Of a stretch of DNA of 41,882 bases, positions 8,515 to 16,902 are shown in pieces. Where the stretch lies: assembly GCA_900768785.1 (NCBI GenBank), contig CAAGEG010000130.1, positions 1 to 41,882 on the forward strand, written 5' to 3'. The DNA is from an uncultured Prevotella sp. GTDB lineage: Bacteria > Bacteroidota > Bacteroidia > Bacteroidales > Bacteroidaceae. Within the stretch, counting starts at the first letter, position 1. Each line of letters starts with the position of its first letter. The position numbers and the translations under genes were made by a program. The notes beneath the pieces were generated by a model. It saw nothing but the letters and a program-made list of their open reading frames with translations. It was not told the origin of the DNA and searched no databases.

Positions 8515-9951
8515 ATGGAGCAACTCGATATACGCCAACTGATAGGCGAAGCAACGGAATACGATAAGAAACAGGCTCTGGAGGTAAAGAAACCAAAGAG
8601 CTGGTGCAAGAGTGTGAGCGCCTTTGCCAATGGTATGGGTGGCATGTTGGTGTGGGGCATTGCTGATGATGACACTCTGGTTGGACTTGCTGATGCCAAA
8701 GGTGATGCAGAGAAGATTAGCGAGGCTATAAAAACGCATCTTGACCCCATACCAGACTTTAAACTTTCATTTGCGCAAGCTGATGGAAAGGAGTTCATTG
8801 TGCTGGATGTGAAGCCGGGGATGCAGACACCATATTATTATATAGGGGATGGTCAGATGCAAGCTTTCGTGCGTGTAGGCAACGAGAGCGTAGTGGCAAG
8901 CATGTCGAAGCACAAGGAATTGGTGCTGAAAGGTAGCAATATGTCGTATGACAGTCAAGTGTCTCGTTGGAAGTTTGAGGATATGGCATTCACAGTGTTG
9001 CGTGCCACTTACTTCAAGCGAACCAACCGCTCGTTTGAGGATAGCGACTTTGAATCATTCGGTATTATCAGTGAGAATGGCGAACTAACGAATGCCGGTG
9101 CTCTGCTTGCAGACTATTCCCCAGTTCGTCACTCTCGCCTATTCTGTACACGTTGGAATGGACTAGACAAGGCTAATGGAGTGATGGACGCTCTGGACGA
9201 TGAAGAATACACTGGAAGTTTAGTTACACTTTTGCAAGCTGGACTTGATTTTGTACGTCGTAACTCTAAGAAAGCATGGCGCAAGACCTCTGATAATCGC
9301 CTGGAATATCCAGAGTACCCAGAACGTGCCGTGGAGGAAGGATTGGTGAATGCTCTTATCCATCGTAATTATCTTGAGTTGGGTAGTGAAGTACACATTG
9401 ATATGTATGATGACCGACTTGAAATATTCTCACCTGGTGGTCTCCTTGATGGAGGCTCTATCAAAGATATGGATGTGATGAATATGGCTTCTCGTCGTCG
9501 CAATCCTGTGCTTGCCGACATATTTAGTCGCTTGAAGTATATGGAGCGTCGTGGTTCTGGCTTCAAAAAGATAGTTTCTGCATACAAAGGACATGATGGC
9601 TACACCGAAGGTATGGATCCTAAATTCTCTACACCTTGGAATTGTTTCATTCTCACTCTGCCAAAGTTTAATGTTGATGGAGTAGAAGGTGTTTACGTTA
9701 TTCCTGATAACGTTACAGAACATGGTGGTCAGACAAGTGGTCAGACAAGTGGTCAGACAAGTGGTCAGACAACTGTTGACGAAGTACTTCGACTTATCAA
9801 AGAAAACCCTCAAATTACTCGTAAAGCATTGTCAAAAACACTATGTATTGCAACCAGTGCTGTCCAGAAACATATCAATCGTCTAAAATCTGATGGTATT
9901 ATTCGCCGAATAGGTGGAGATTATGGTGGACATTGGGAAATAATCAAATAA
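8515..9951 (+). CDS. AlbA_2 (Schlafen-type) and GHKL-ATPase-like protein with C-terminal winged helix
   Basis: 478 residues. Residues about 10-130 match the AlbA_2 domain: a glutamate- and lysine-rich start, AFANGMGGMLVWGI (37-50) and a basic patch later. About 265-370 resemble the HATPase_c_4 domain often annotated as RecG-like regulator, with an N-box-like EEGLVNALIHRNY (about 274-286). A linker with four GQT(S/T) repeats is followed by a winged helix (about 420-475, RKALSKTLCIATSAVQKHIN). Such proteins are common beside restriction and other defence genes; proposed roles are transcription control or nucleic-acid sensing. It lies 34 bp after the DUF4062 gene, same strand. Its sampled GC of about 50% matches res. 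The 3' part may be recombinant, since a related tail survives just downstream. Confidence 0.85.
   Translation: MEQLDIRQLIGEATEYDKKQALEVKKPKSWCKSVSAFANGMGGMLVWGIADDDTLVGLADAKGDAEKISEAIKTHLDPIPDFKLSFAQADGKEFIVLDVKPGMQTPYYYIGDGQMQAFVRVGNESVVASMSKHKELVLKGSNMSYDSQVSRWKFEDMAFTVLRATYFKRTNRSFEDSDFESFGIISENGELTNAGALLADYSPVRHSRLFCTRWNGLDKANGVMDALDDEEYTGSLVTLLQAGLDFVRRNSKKAWRKTSDNRLEYPEYPERAVEEGLVNALIHRNYLELGSEVHIDMYDDRLEIFSPGGLLDGGSIKDMDVMNMASRRRNPVLADIFSRLKYMERRGSGFKKIVSAYKGHDGYTEGMDPKFSTPWNCFILTLPKFNVDGVEGVYVIPDNVTEHGGQTSGQTSGQTSGQTTVDEVLRLIKENPQITRKALSKTLCIATSAVQKHINRLKSDGIIRRIGGDYGGHWEIIK
9727..9774 (+). repeat. In-frame 12-bp tandem repeat, four copies
   Basis: GGTCAGACAAGT is repeated at 9727, 9739 and 9751, and a fourth copy at 9763 differs by one base (AACT). 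It encodes GQTS-GQTS-GQTS-GQTT, the linker between the ATPase-like part and the winged helix. The unit is a multiple of three, so copy-number change would alter linker length without breaking the frame. Confidence 0.9.
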
Positions 9952-9974
9952 ATTGTGGGAGGTTTTGCTGATAA

Positions 9975-10136
9975 CGTAGTCTTAAGCTAAAGGTTGATGG
10001 TATTGATGATATTTATGTAAGTGACGAAGTAAATGCTCTGGGTAGTCAAAATTACACTTTAACTACCCAGAAAACCACCCAGAACGATATTGATACCACC
10101 CAAGTAGAATTTCCTTGTTGGAAAAATGGGAAATGA
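9975..10136 (+). pseudogene. Ghost of a second AlbA_2-family gene 3' end
   Basis: The frame from 9975 to the TGA at 10134-10136 reads LKVDGIDDIYVSDEVNALG, then TLTTQKTTQNDIDTTQ. This parallels the intact neighbour's FNVDGVEGVYVIPDNVTEHG followed by its GQTS repeats. TTQ-type repeats are an alternative linker in the same family. The frame has a stop just upstream (9972) and no start. It is therefore a leftover tail of a homologous gene, shorter than the resident one and without a winged helix. The homology is judged by eye over about 40 residues. Confidence 0.6.
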
Positions 10137-10169
10137 ATATACGAGTATGGCGGCAGCAGATGGATGGAT

Positions 10170-10569
10170 GATTATGATAGATAAATCAAATGAGTGGGCA
10201 ATTTCATTACGGATGGCAGACTCCAGTTGAAGAGTAGCATTGACCCAAGTGTTGGTTGCTTTGTCAATGTTCTCGCTCAACTGTCTTAGTTCAGGCCCAG
10301 ACTTCGTCAATGTGTCCCCCAAATAAATATTTGCTGTAAGATAGGTCAAAAAGTGGTTTTACTGCGAGGTGCATCTCCGTCATGAAGAGTGTCTTAGTGA
10401 AGTAAGTCCCGTTCTCCGGCATCCTTACTCTGATTGTCATGATTGTTTTGACTGCCTCAAGCACCTTATCGATAATCATTCCAATCTTGTTAATAGCAAT
10501 GAGTCGCTCCATTTCCTTATTATTTCTGTCCGGTAAAACTTTTGCAAAGAAAATAAATTGGGCTGACAC
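10170..10569 (-). pseudogene. Frameshifted remnant of an unrecognised helical protein
   Basis: On the minus strand a reading frame from 10569 (or ATG at 10515) gives MERLIAINKIGMIIDKVLEA and on to PLFDLSYSKYLFGG, then stops at 10291. The overlapping minus frame continues sensibly with LTKSGPELRQLSENIDKATN and VNATLQLESAIRNEIAHSF, to about 10170. The two join if one frameshift is placed near 10310, giving about 130 residues of amphipathic helix. The family is not recognised. Neither half has a good start and terminal context, so I call it a decayed gene. Its promoter may be the -7 word at 10715-10722. Confidence 0.5.
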
Positions 10570-10607
10570 TTCTCACGAGGTATCAACTCTTTTGGTTATC
10601 TTTGGAT

Positions 10608-10687
10608 AAGATAGGCTGCACCTCAGCAATGCCAAACAAAATCATTCGTCTTTTCTTTGGCCATTGCATTCGGTTTGCACTATCTTT
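10608..10687. repeat. 80-bp imperfect palindrome with AAGATAG ends (REP/MITE-like)
   Basis: The left arm begins AAGATAGGCTGCACCTCAGC and continues AATGCCAAA; the right arm, read on the other strand, begins AAGATAGTGCAAACCGAATG and continues CAATGGCCAAA. The arms pair over most of their length around a loop of about 20 nt. From memory, near-identical AAGATAG/GCAAACCGA/CTGAGGTGCAGCCTATCTT hairpins are scattered between genes in Bacteroidales genomes, which suggests a dispersed non-autonomous element. No transposase is nearby. Confidence 0.6.
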
Positions 10688-10714
10688 GTTTTTTGCTAAA
10701 TACATAACTATGTG

Positions 10715-10722
10715 CAAAGGTA
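10715..10722 (-). promoter_or_regulatory. Minus-strand -7 promoter word
   Basis: The minus strand reads TACCTTTG, a match to TAnnTTTG, pointing toward the palindrome and the frameshifted remnant. It is probably the old promoter of that gene. No clear -33 partner was found. Confidence 0.35.
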
Positions 10723-10973
10723 GTCATATTTAATAGACAGCCGGTTTATAATCAAGTATAAAAGGTTACTAAACAAGGTTATTTCTAAAAAATTATAGTC
10801 ACACCCTTGTATTTTCCCACTGAGACTAATTCCTTGAAAATGTCAAATTGTACTTTGAATAGACTTATATATTGACAAATTGAATTAACAAATAACTCCT
10901 TTTATTTCTTTTGAAATTATTTTTATTCTGAATTTTAACTATTCATGCAATTATAGAGGGCATTTATTCTATG

Positions 10974-10986
10974 TTGTTAATAACAA
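10974..10986. promoter_or_regulatory. 13-bp dyad upstream of the receptor operon promoter
   Basis: TTGTTAATAACAA is symmetric around one central base. It lies about 30 bp before the -33 element of the promoter at 11018, where an activator could bind. The surrounding 10723-11150 is strongly AT-rich and holds no supported gene. The role is inference. Confidence 0.3.
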
Positions 10987-11017
10987 AAAGATATTTTATC
11001 TAATTTTTTAATCATTA

Positions 11018-11048
11018 TTGTTCGTATTTTTTATTGTACATACCTTTG
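11018..11048 (+). promoter_or_regulatory. Promoter of the receptor-to-FMN-binding operon
   Basis: TTG at 11018-11020 and TACCTTTG at 11041-11048 are separated by 20 nt, matching the Bacteroidota -33/-7 layout. Transcription would begin near 11055, about 100 nt before the receptor start. Confidence 0.6.
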
Positions 11049-11052
11049 TATC

Positions 11053-11075
11053 CAATAATTGGTTATGCAATTATT
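11053..11075. promoter_or_regulatory. Inverted repeat at the predicted transcription start (operator candidate)
   Basis: AATAATTG (11054-11061) and CAATTATT (11068-11075) form 8-bp arms around 6 nt. The position, just downstream of the -7 word, suits a repressor site. A metal- or redox-responsive regulator is a guess from the operon content only. Confidence 0.35.
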
Positions 11076-11150
11076 ATTGAAATATCATAAATTTTAGGTA
11101 TTGGATTCGAGATTGACTTTTTTTATTTTTGCTCCCGTTTTTTAATATTG

Positions 11151-14132
11151 ATGATTGTGCAAATTATGAGGTTGTTTTTATTATTTATATTATCACTTGT
11201 ATTTACAGAAGGACTTTCTGAAAATCAGACATTTACCATTAAAGGTCGTGTACTTGATAATCGGACATTATCACCCATATCTTATGCATCTATTCAAGTG
11301 TTGGAATTGGGGCATAGTACAATTACGGATGAAAATGGCTCTTTTAAGCTGAGTAATATAAGAAGAGGTAAAATAGAGTTAAGTATCAGTGTATTAGGTT
11401 ATGTTACCAGAATCATAACATTTAATATAAATAATGATACTGATTTGAAAAATATCAGGTTGAAAGAAGATAATCTTGCTCTTCCTGAGGTACAAGTGAC
11501 ATCTAAAAGCAACAATAAAGCCGGTACAACATCATATATTTTGGATAGAACAACTTTAGACCATTCTCAAATATTAAATTTAAGTGATATATCAGCATTG
11601 CTTCCCGGAGGTCAAACAGTAAATTCAACACTTATAAATGATGATCGTTTATCACTTAGATCCGGAGTTTCAGAACGTGGAAATGCTGCTTTCGGCACTG
11701 CGATAGAAGTTGATGGAATTAGGTTAGACAATAATGCTTCAATGGATGAAACCTTGTCTTCATCAACCCGAAATATCTCATCGTCAAATATTGAAAGTAT
11801 TGAAGTTATTTCAGGCATACCAAGTGTTGAATATGGAGATATTTCCAATGGTGTGATAAAGATAAATACGAAGAAAGGTTATACCCCGTGGATTGTGGAT
11901 GCATCTGTTAATCCCCATACTAAGCAGATAGCATTAAATAAAGGTTTTGCTTTGTCTGAGGGAGGCGGAATAATTAATTTCTCTCTTGAACATGCAAGAT
12001 CATACAGTGAAATATCTTCTCCATATACCTCGTATAGTAGAAATGTTCTATCGTCAACATATAATAAAGAATTTCGTACAGGCTTGTCAACGATATCACT
12101 TCAAGCCGGTGTTACTGCAAATATAGGAGGGTATAATTCTGAGGCGGATCCTGATGCGTTCAAGGATACATACCTTAAGGTAAGAGACAATCTGATAAGA
12201 GGCAATATTGATTTAACATGGCAGCATAGTAGTGAGCGATATGGTGTTATTAATGTTGATTTGCAGACAGCATTGTCTTTTTCAGACAAGCTTACGGAGA
12301 ATAATTATAATACAAACTCTTCATCTTCACAGGCATCTTTGCATACTATAACTTCCGGTTACGATATCTCTAAAGACTATACATCCGTTCTGGGAGTTGG
12401 AGATATCATACTTGGTCCTACCGGATATTGGTATGTAAAAGAGTATAACGACCAAAAACCTCTTTCATTAAAAGTAAAATTAAAGTCGGCATGGACAAAA
12501 CGTATTGGGAATAAACGTAAATCAGAAATAATAAACCGGTTGGTAGTAGGTTCTGAATTTAGCTTATCAAAGAATAATGGTAAAGGTCTATATTACGAAG
12601 ACTTAGAGCTTGCGCCTACGTGGCGCCCCTATGACTATAGTCAGTTGCCTGCAATGAAGACTTTTTCATTATTCATAGAAGATAAGTTGACCTTTAACAG
12701 ATTAAAGATAACAGCCGGTCTGCGTGATGATATTACCCTAATCAGCGGCTCCGGTTATGGCACGATATCATCTATTTCACCTCGTATAAATATGAATTAC
12801 GATATTCTAAAAGGGCGTAATAAATCATTGTCGTTTCATATAGGTTATGGTAAAAGTGTTAAGCTTCCGTCATTTCAAGTTCTTTATCCGGCGGATTCTT
12901 ATTCAGATAAGTTAGTGTTTACACCAGGTTCAACATCAGACAACAAAGCTTATTATGCATATTATACTCATGTTTCCAAGTCATTATATAATGAAGATTT
13001 AAAATGGCAATATAGTAATCAGTTTGATTTTGGTGTTAATGGAGAATACAAAGGTATAAAACTTAATATATCCGCCTTCTGGAGCAAAACATATAATCCA
13101 TATCAAATGATTAATGAATACACTCCTTTTTCTTACAATTATACGTCTCAGAGTGCTCTTGAAGGGTGTGTTGTTCCGAGTTCAGACAGGTTATATAGCA
13201 TAGATAATCAAACGGGTATAGTAACTATAACATCAAAAGTCGATGGAGCAACCATAGAATTACCATATACTACACACAATACCTATATAAGCAACAAGCG
13301 TTTTATCAACGGGTCACCGGTTACGAGATATGGTATTGAATGGTCTGCCGATTTCCCTATAATAAGAAATAGACCTTTGTTTGGGCTGTCATTGCGTGTG
13401 GATGGTAAATATTATCATTATAAAGGAATAGATAAGACACTGTTTTCCGGAAGTCCGAATGGAATAGGAGATTATGAGACAACATCAGCCAAACAACCAT
13501 TGATAGGTTATTATATCGGTAGTAATATAACATCAACATCTTCTGCCACTACTCCTTCAATAAGTAATGGAACTTTGAAAAGAGGATGTAACGTTAATAC
13601 TACGTTTACAGCTCGAATGCCAAAATTGAGACTTATTATGACAATGAGAGTAGAAGCTACCTTACTTAACTATAAACGCAATGTTTCCGAAGGACGCAGT
13701 GCTGTTCTCCTTGAAGCTGCCGGTGATGTGTTCGGTAAGCCCTATTCAGGAGAGCGCAATAGTTATGTCGCTGTTTATCCGGAATATTATTCAACATGGC
13801 AAAATCCCGATGTCAAAATTCCTTATGCAGAAGCATTGGAATATGCAAAGGATAATAACCAAACATTGTATCAACAGTTGTGCGACCTTATAGTTAGAAG
13901 TAATACATCTTATTATTTCAACCCACAGAGAATATCGGCATATTATTCAGCCAATTTCTCTATAACAAAGGAGATAGGTAGAAAAATCAGTATGTCGTTT
14001 TATGCGAATAATTTTATAAACAATATGTCTTCTGTAAAGAATAATCAAACCGGTCTTGAAACATCATTGTTCGCAAGTGGTTATATACCGAAATTCTATT
14101 ATGGCTTATCTGTAAGACTAAAAATAGATTAA
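11151..14132 (+). CDS. TonB-dependent outer-membrane receptor
   Basis: About 993 residues. A signal peptide begins at the internal Met at 11166 (MRLFLLFILSLVFTEGLS); starts at 11151 and 11166 are both possible. A carboxypeptidase-regulatory-like domain follows (about residues 28-105: KGRVLDNRTLSPISYASIQV), then the plug (about 125-235, ending SNGVIKINTKKG) and a long beta-barrel with alternating aromatic strands to the C-terminus. It should import a substrate across the outer membrane using TonB/ExbBD energy. No SusD partner follows, so it is not a classical glycan SusCD pair. It is the first gene of a six-gene operon with two other outer-membrane or surface proteins, a metalloprotease and a flavin protein, which points away from simple sugar uptake. 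Confidence 0.9.
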   Translation: MIVQIMRLFLLFILSLVFTEGLSENQTFTIKGRVLDNRTLSPISYASIQVLELGHSTITDENGSFKLSNIRRGKIELSISVLGYVTRIITFNINNDTDLKNIRLKEDNLALPEVQVTSKSNNKAGTTSYILDRTTLDHSQILNLSDISALLPGGQTVNSTLINDDRLSLRSGVSERGNAAFGTAIEVDGIRLDNNASMDETLSSSTRNISSSNIESIEVISGIPSVEYGDISNGVIKINTKKGYTPWIVDASVNPHTKQIALNKGFALSEGGGIINFSLEHARSYSEISSPYTSYSRNVLSSTYNKEFRTGLSTISLQAGVTANIGGYNSEADPDAFKDTYLKVRDNLIRGNIDLTWQHSSERYGVINVDLQTALSFSDKLTENNYNTNSSSSQASLHTITSGYDISKDYTSVLGVGDIILGPTGYWYVKEYNDQKPLSLKVKLKSAWTKRIGNKRKSEIINRLVVGSEFSLSKNNGKGLYYEDLELAPTWRPYDYSQLPAMKTFSLFIEDKLTFNRLKITAGLRDDITLISGSGYGTISSISPRINMNYDILKGRNKSLSFHIGYGKSVKLPSFQVLYPADSYSDKLVFTPGSTSDNKAYYAYYTHVSKSLYNEDLKWQYSNQFDFGVNGEYKGIKLNISAFWSKTYNPYQMINEYTPFSYNYTSQSALEGCVVPSSDRLYSIDNQTGIVTITSKVDGATIELPYTTHNTYISNKRFINGSPVTRYGIEWSADFPIIRNRPLFGLSLRVDGKYYHYKGIDKTLFSGSPNGIGDYETTSAKQPLIGYYIGSNITSTSSATTPSISNGTLKRGCNVNTTFTARMPKLRLIMTMRVEATLLNYKRNVSEGRSAVLLEAAGDVFGKPYSGERNSYVAVYPEYYSTWQNPDVKIPYAEALEYAKDNNQTLYQQLCDLIVRSNTSYYFNPQRISAYYSANFSITKEIGRKISMSFYANNFINNMSSVKNNQTGLETSLFASGYIPKFYYGLSVRLKID

Positions 14133-14175
14133 GTAATAAGTAAGACTTTATTTAATAATCTGAATAATAAATAAG

Positions 14176-15420
14176 ATGAATATAGATAGAATTCCAAAAA
14201 TAAATAAAGCAATATTTGTAAGCATAATGACATTATTAATGGTATGCCTTACTCAATCATGCACTTACGATGAAGATGTTTCAACCTATGAAGTTGAGGT
14301 CTTTCTATCATTAAAAGAGGAAGGCATATCTGTAAAGATGACGAATCAGACATTCACTCAGTTCACATCAGTCACCGACAATCAAGGAAGAGCTGTTTTT
14401 GAATTACCTGCAGGAATATATAGTGTTAATGTTTCAGAAGTCAATGATGATGACTATTTTCGTCATATTTATAATGCTTCTCTTGCCGATATAGTGATAG
14501 GCAAAGGATATGCAAAAGTAGAACTTCCTGTCACCCACACTGTAGTCCAGAAGAATAATCCGATATTGATAAAAGAAGTTTATTGTGGTGGATGCCAAAA
14601 AGATGATGGCTCAGGACAGTTCTATTTTGACAAGTGTATTATTTTATACAACAATTCTTCTGAGAGCGTATCATTGAATAATGTGTCGATAGGTATTGTC
14701 GAGCCATATAATGCAGAGGCTTCCGCTCATAATTTTATGTCAAGTGGTGCTTTGATTTATGCAGAAGAAGATTGGATACCGGCGATAAATGGTATATGGA
14801 CTTTCGTAGAAGGACAAACAATAGAGGCATATTCCGAACTTGTTATTAATGTTCATGGTGCGATTGACAATACTAAAACATATTCTCAGTCTATCAATTA
14901 TGCCAATCCGGATTATTATTGCATGTATGATGTAGAGTCAACAAGTAGCGATGGAGGAAAATATAACAATACCAAATACTATCCTTCACCTTCCGAGCAG
15001 ATACCGACAAGCCATTATTTGAAAGCTATAAAATACGGTCAGTCAAATGCATGGCCAATGAGTAATGTCTCTCCGGCAATTATCGTTTTTCGTACAGAAG
15101 GAGTATCGCCACAACAATATGCCACACAAGAAAACATTGTCTATCCGGTTGGTAAGCAAGGCAACATTGTATATTCATGTCTCAAAGTACCACGCTCATG
15201 GATACTTGATGCTGTTGAGATATACAATGCAGAGGCATTGCCACAAAGTAAGAAACGACTTACTCCGGATTTAGATAATGGATATGTCTCGTTCACACAT
15301 GGCTATGGGCACTCTGTTATACGAAAGATAGAAAAGACCTTTAACGGTCATAATATATATTTAGATACAAATAATTCTTCAAAAGATTTTTATGAGGCTG
15401 AAAGTTGTTCTCTTCGTTAA
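14176..15420 (+). CDS. Surface lipoprotein, DUF4876-like
   Basis: The 414-residue product has a long n-region, a hydrophobic segment and a lipobox ending at Cys29 (LTQSC), followed by TYDEDV, an acidic stretch typical of lipoproteins flipped to the cell surface in Bacteroidota. Residues about 35-125 form a carboxypeptidase-regulatory or Ig-like fold (VTDNQGRAVFELPAG). The rest, with ILIKEVYCGGCQ and LYNNSSESVSLNNV, resembles a lamin-tail-like beta domain. I recognise the pattern of DUF4876 proteins that sit beside TonB-dependent receptors. It lies 43 bp after the receptor and overlaps the next gene by 29 nt, so the three are translated together. It is probably a surface partner of the receptor; the ligand is unknown. 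Confidence 0.7.
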   Translation: MNIDRIPKINKAIFVSIMTLLMVCLTQSCTYDEDVSTYEVEVFLSLKEEGISVKMTNQTFTQFTSVTDNQGRAVFELPAGIYSVNVSEVNDDDYFRHIYNASLADIVIGKGYAKVELPVTHTVVQKNNPILIKEVYCGGCQKDDGSGQFYFDKCIILYNNSSESVSLNNVSIGIVEPYNAEASAHNFMSSGALIYAEEDWIPAINGIWTFVEGQTIEAYSELVINVHGAIDNTKTYSQSINYANPDYYCMYDVESTSSDGGKYNNTKYYPSPSEQIPTSHYLKAIKYGQSNAWPMSNVSPAIIVFRTEGVSPQQYATQENIVYPVGKQGNIVYSCLKVPRSWILDAVEIYNAEALPQSKKRLTPDLDNGYVSFTHGYGHSVIRKIEKTFNGHNIYLDTNNSSKDFYEAESCSLR

Positions 15421-16864
15421 TATAATCTGTCTCCCTTTATTGGCACAAAGAGATTTCTATCTTGTGCGTGACAGAAATGCGTTGCTTTCTTCAGGCAATG
15501 CAGCAGCTCTTGTTACCTTTGCCGATAGCAGTATATCAAAGGGAATGGTGTCTTTTATTCATGAAGGAGGTAATTTGCGCCTTCCGACAGAAGGTCAAAA
15601 TCGCAATGTTGTAAGTGCAGAAGTAAGTTCTTTTATGAGAGTGTCTCCTTCTCTTGTCACATTCGGTCACGCTTCTTATACCAATGATTATGGAACTGAG
15701 ATGTTCGGTAGTATGTTTTACCCTTCATTAGAGTTAAGACCTTTTGATCTTATAAGCGCAGAAGAAGATGCAGGAAGCAAAAGAGCCGAGTTGATAAGAA
15801 TTGTCGGTGCTATTGGTTGGAATATATGGAAAGATTTATCTATTGGTGCGAAAATTGACTATACATCAGGAAGTTATGCCAAATTTAAAGATTTGCGTCA
15901 TACCAATGCTCTTATGAACCTATATTCACGTGCAGATTTATTTTATAGCTTGTCAAAAAGCTATGGCATAGGTTTAGGTTTTATTTACCGCCGGCAGACA
16001 GAGTCGTTGAGATTTAAAACTTTCGGCACTACCGATGCCGTTTATACCACTCTCGTTGACTATTCTAACGGGTATGGCGAAACGGAAACATTCGGTGTAG
16101 AAGGGTTCACAGATGGTGGACAAGAGCAACCCTTGTTTTCCGAATATACAGGATTGTCAGCCAATACTAAGGTCGGACTTGTGACATTAGGTATAACCTA
16201 TTTACATCGTCATGGATATTATGGTCGAAAGACACAATATGACGTTTTATATGAAAATCATTCAGGAGATCAATTCGCATATTCCGCACGCACGGATATT
16301 GTCAATAATCGTGATGCGCTGTTATGGATAGATATGCAATTACAGACAGAACGTCTGTCTTCCTATCGCTCCAACTATCGTAGAGTAACTTCTGAAAATA
16401 ACAGCTCTCTTACTTATTATGAATATTATGAACCAACAAAAATGTCGGATAAAGCACAATGGTCGGGCAAGATAAACATATCAGGTTACTGGAAGCCTAA
16501 AGGTGATATCTATTTGTGGTATGCTGTAGCAGGTACTGACTACTTCCATAATAAACAAACCGCATACCTATATCCGAATATATATACATCCACATCTCAT
16601 GTGCTCTCTCCTTATGCAGACGTAAAACGTTCTTTACTTTTTAAGAATTCATCTTTATTGTCATTTGAAGTGGGAGGCTCTACTTACTTTGGTTTACTTA
16701 AACAGTTACATACAACATTAAAAACAACATATGAAATACCGATAAGGCATACAAATATCCGTCCAAATGTGTCGTTACGATATGATTATTACAAATCAAT
16801 GGGAGAAACCCAATATACAGGAATTCGTAATAGGCTAACAGTGGAATTGGGTGCCACATTCTGA
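15392..16864 (+). CDS. Outer-membrane beta-barrel protein, DUF6850-like
   Basis: 490 residues with a cleavable signal peptide (MRLKVVLFVNIICLPLLA, then QRDFYLVRDRNALLSSGNAA). The body is a run of amphipathic strands with aromatic girdles and tyrosine-rich turns, such as SYGIGLGFIYRRQTESLRF and YEYYEPTKMSDKAQW, and it ends in a strand terminating with Phe (RLTVELGATF), as expected for insertion by the Bam complex. There is no plug domain. Context suggests the DUF6850 barrel family that travels with DUF4876 lipoproteins and TonB receptors. The start codon lies within the 3' end of the preceding gene. Function is unknown; a pore or surface scaffold for the same system is the simplest view. Confidence 0.65.
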   Translation: MRLKVVLFVNIICLPLLAQRDFYLVRDRNALLSSGNAAALVTFADSSISKGMVSFIHEGGNLRLPTEGQNRNVVSAEVSSFMRVSPSLVTFGHASYTNDYGTEMFGSMFYPSLELRPFDLISAEEDAGSKRAELIRIVGAIGWNIWKDLSIGAKIDYTSGSYAKFKDLRHTNALMNLYSRADLFYSLSKSYGIGLGFIYRRQTESLRFKTFGTTDAVYTTLVDYSNGYGETETFGVEGFTDGGQEQPLFSEYTGLSANTKVGLVTLGITYLHRHGYYGRKTQYDVLYENHSGDQFAYSARTDIVNNRDALLWIDMQLQTERLSSYRSNYRRVTSENNSSLTYYEYYEPTKMSDKAQWSGKINISGYWKPKGDIYLWYAVAGTDYFHNKQTAYLYPNIYTSTSHVLSPYADVKRSLLFKNSSLLSFEVGGSTYFGLLKQLHTTLKTTYEIPIRHTNIRPNVSLRYDYYKSMGETQYTGIRNRLTVELGATF

Positions 16865-16902
16865 TGATTATGATATTATATAACAATTTAAAAACAAAGA
16901 TT

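Noticed and set aside
10059..10569. Two separate overlapping minus-strand genes
   Set aside because: Both rely on non-ATG starts and each looks like half of one protein; a single frameshift explains them better.
11148..11150. TTG start for the first receptor
   Set aside because: An ATG follows immediately at 11151 and the signal peptide itself begins at 11166.
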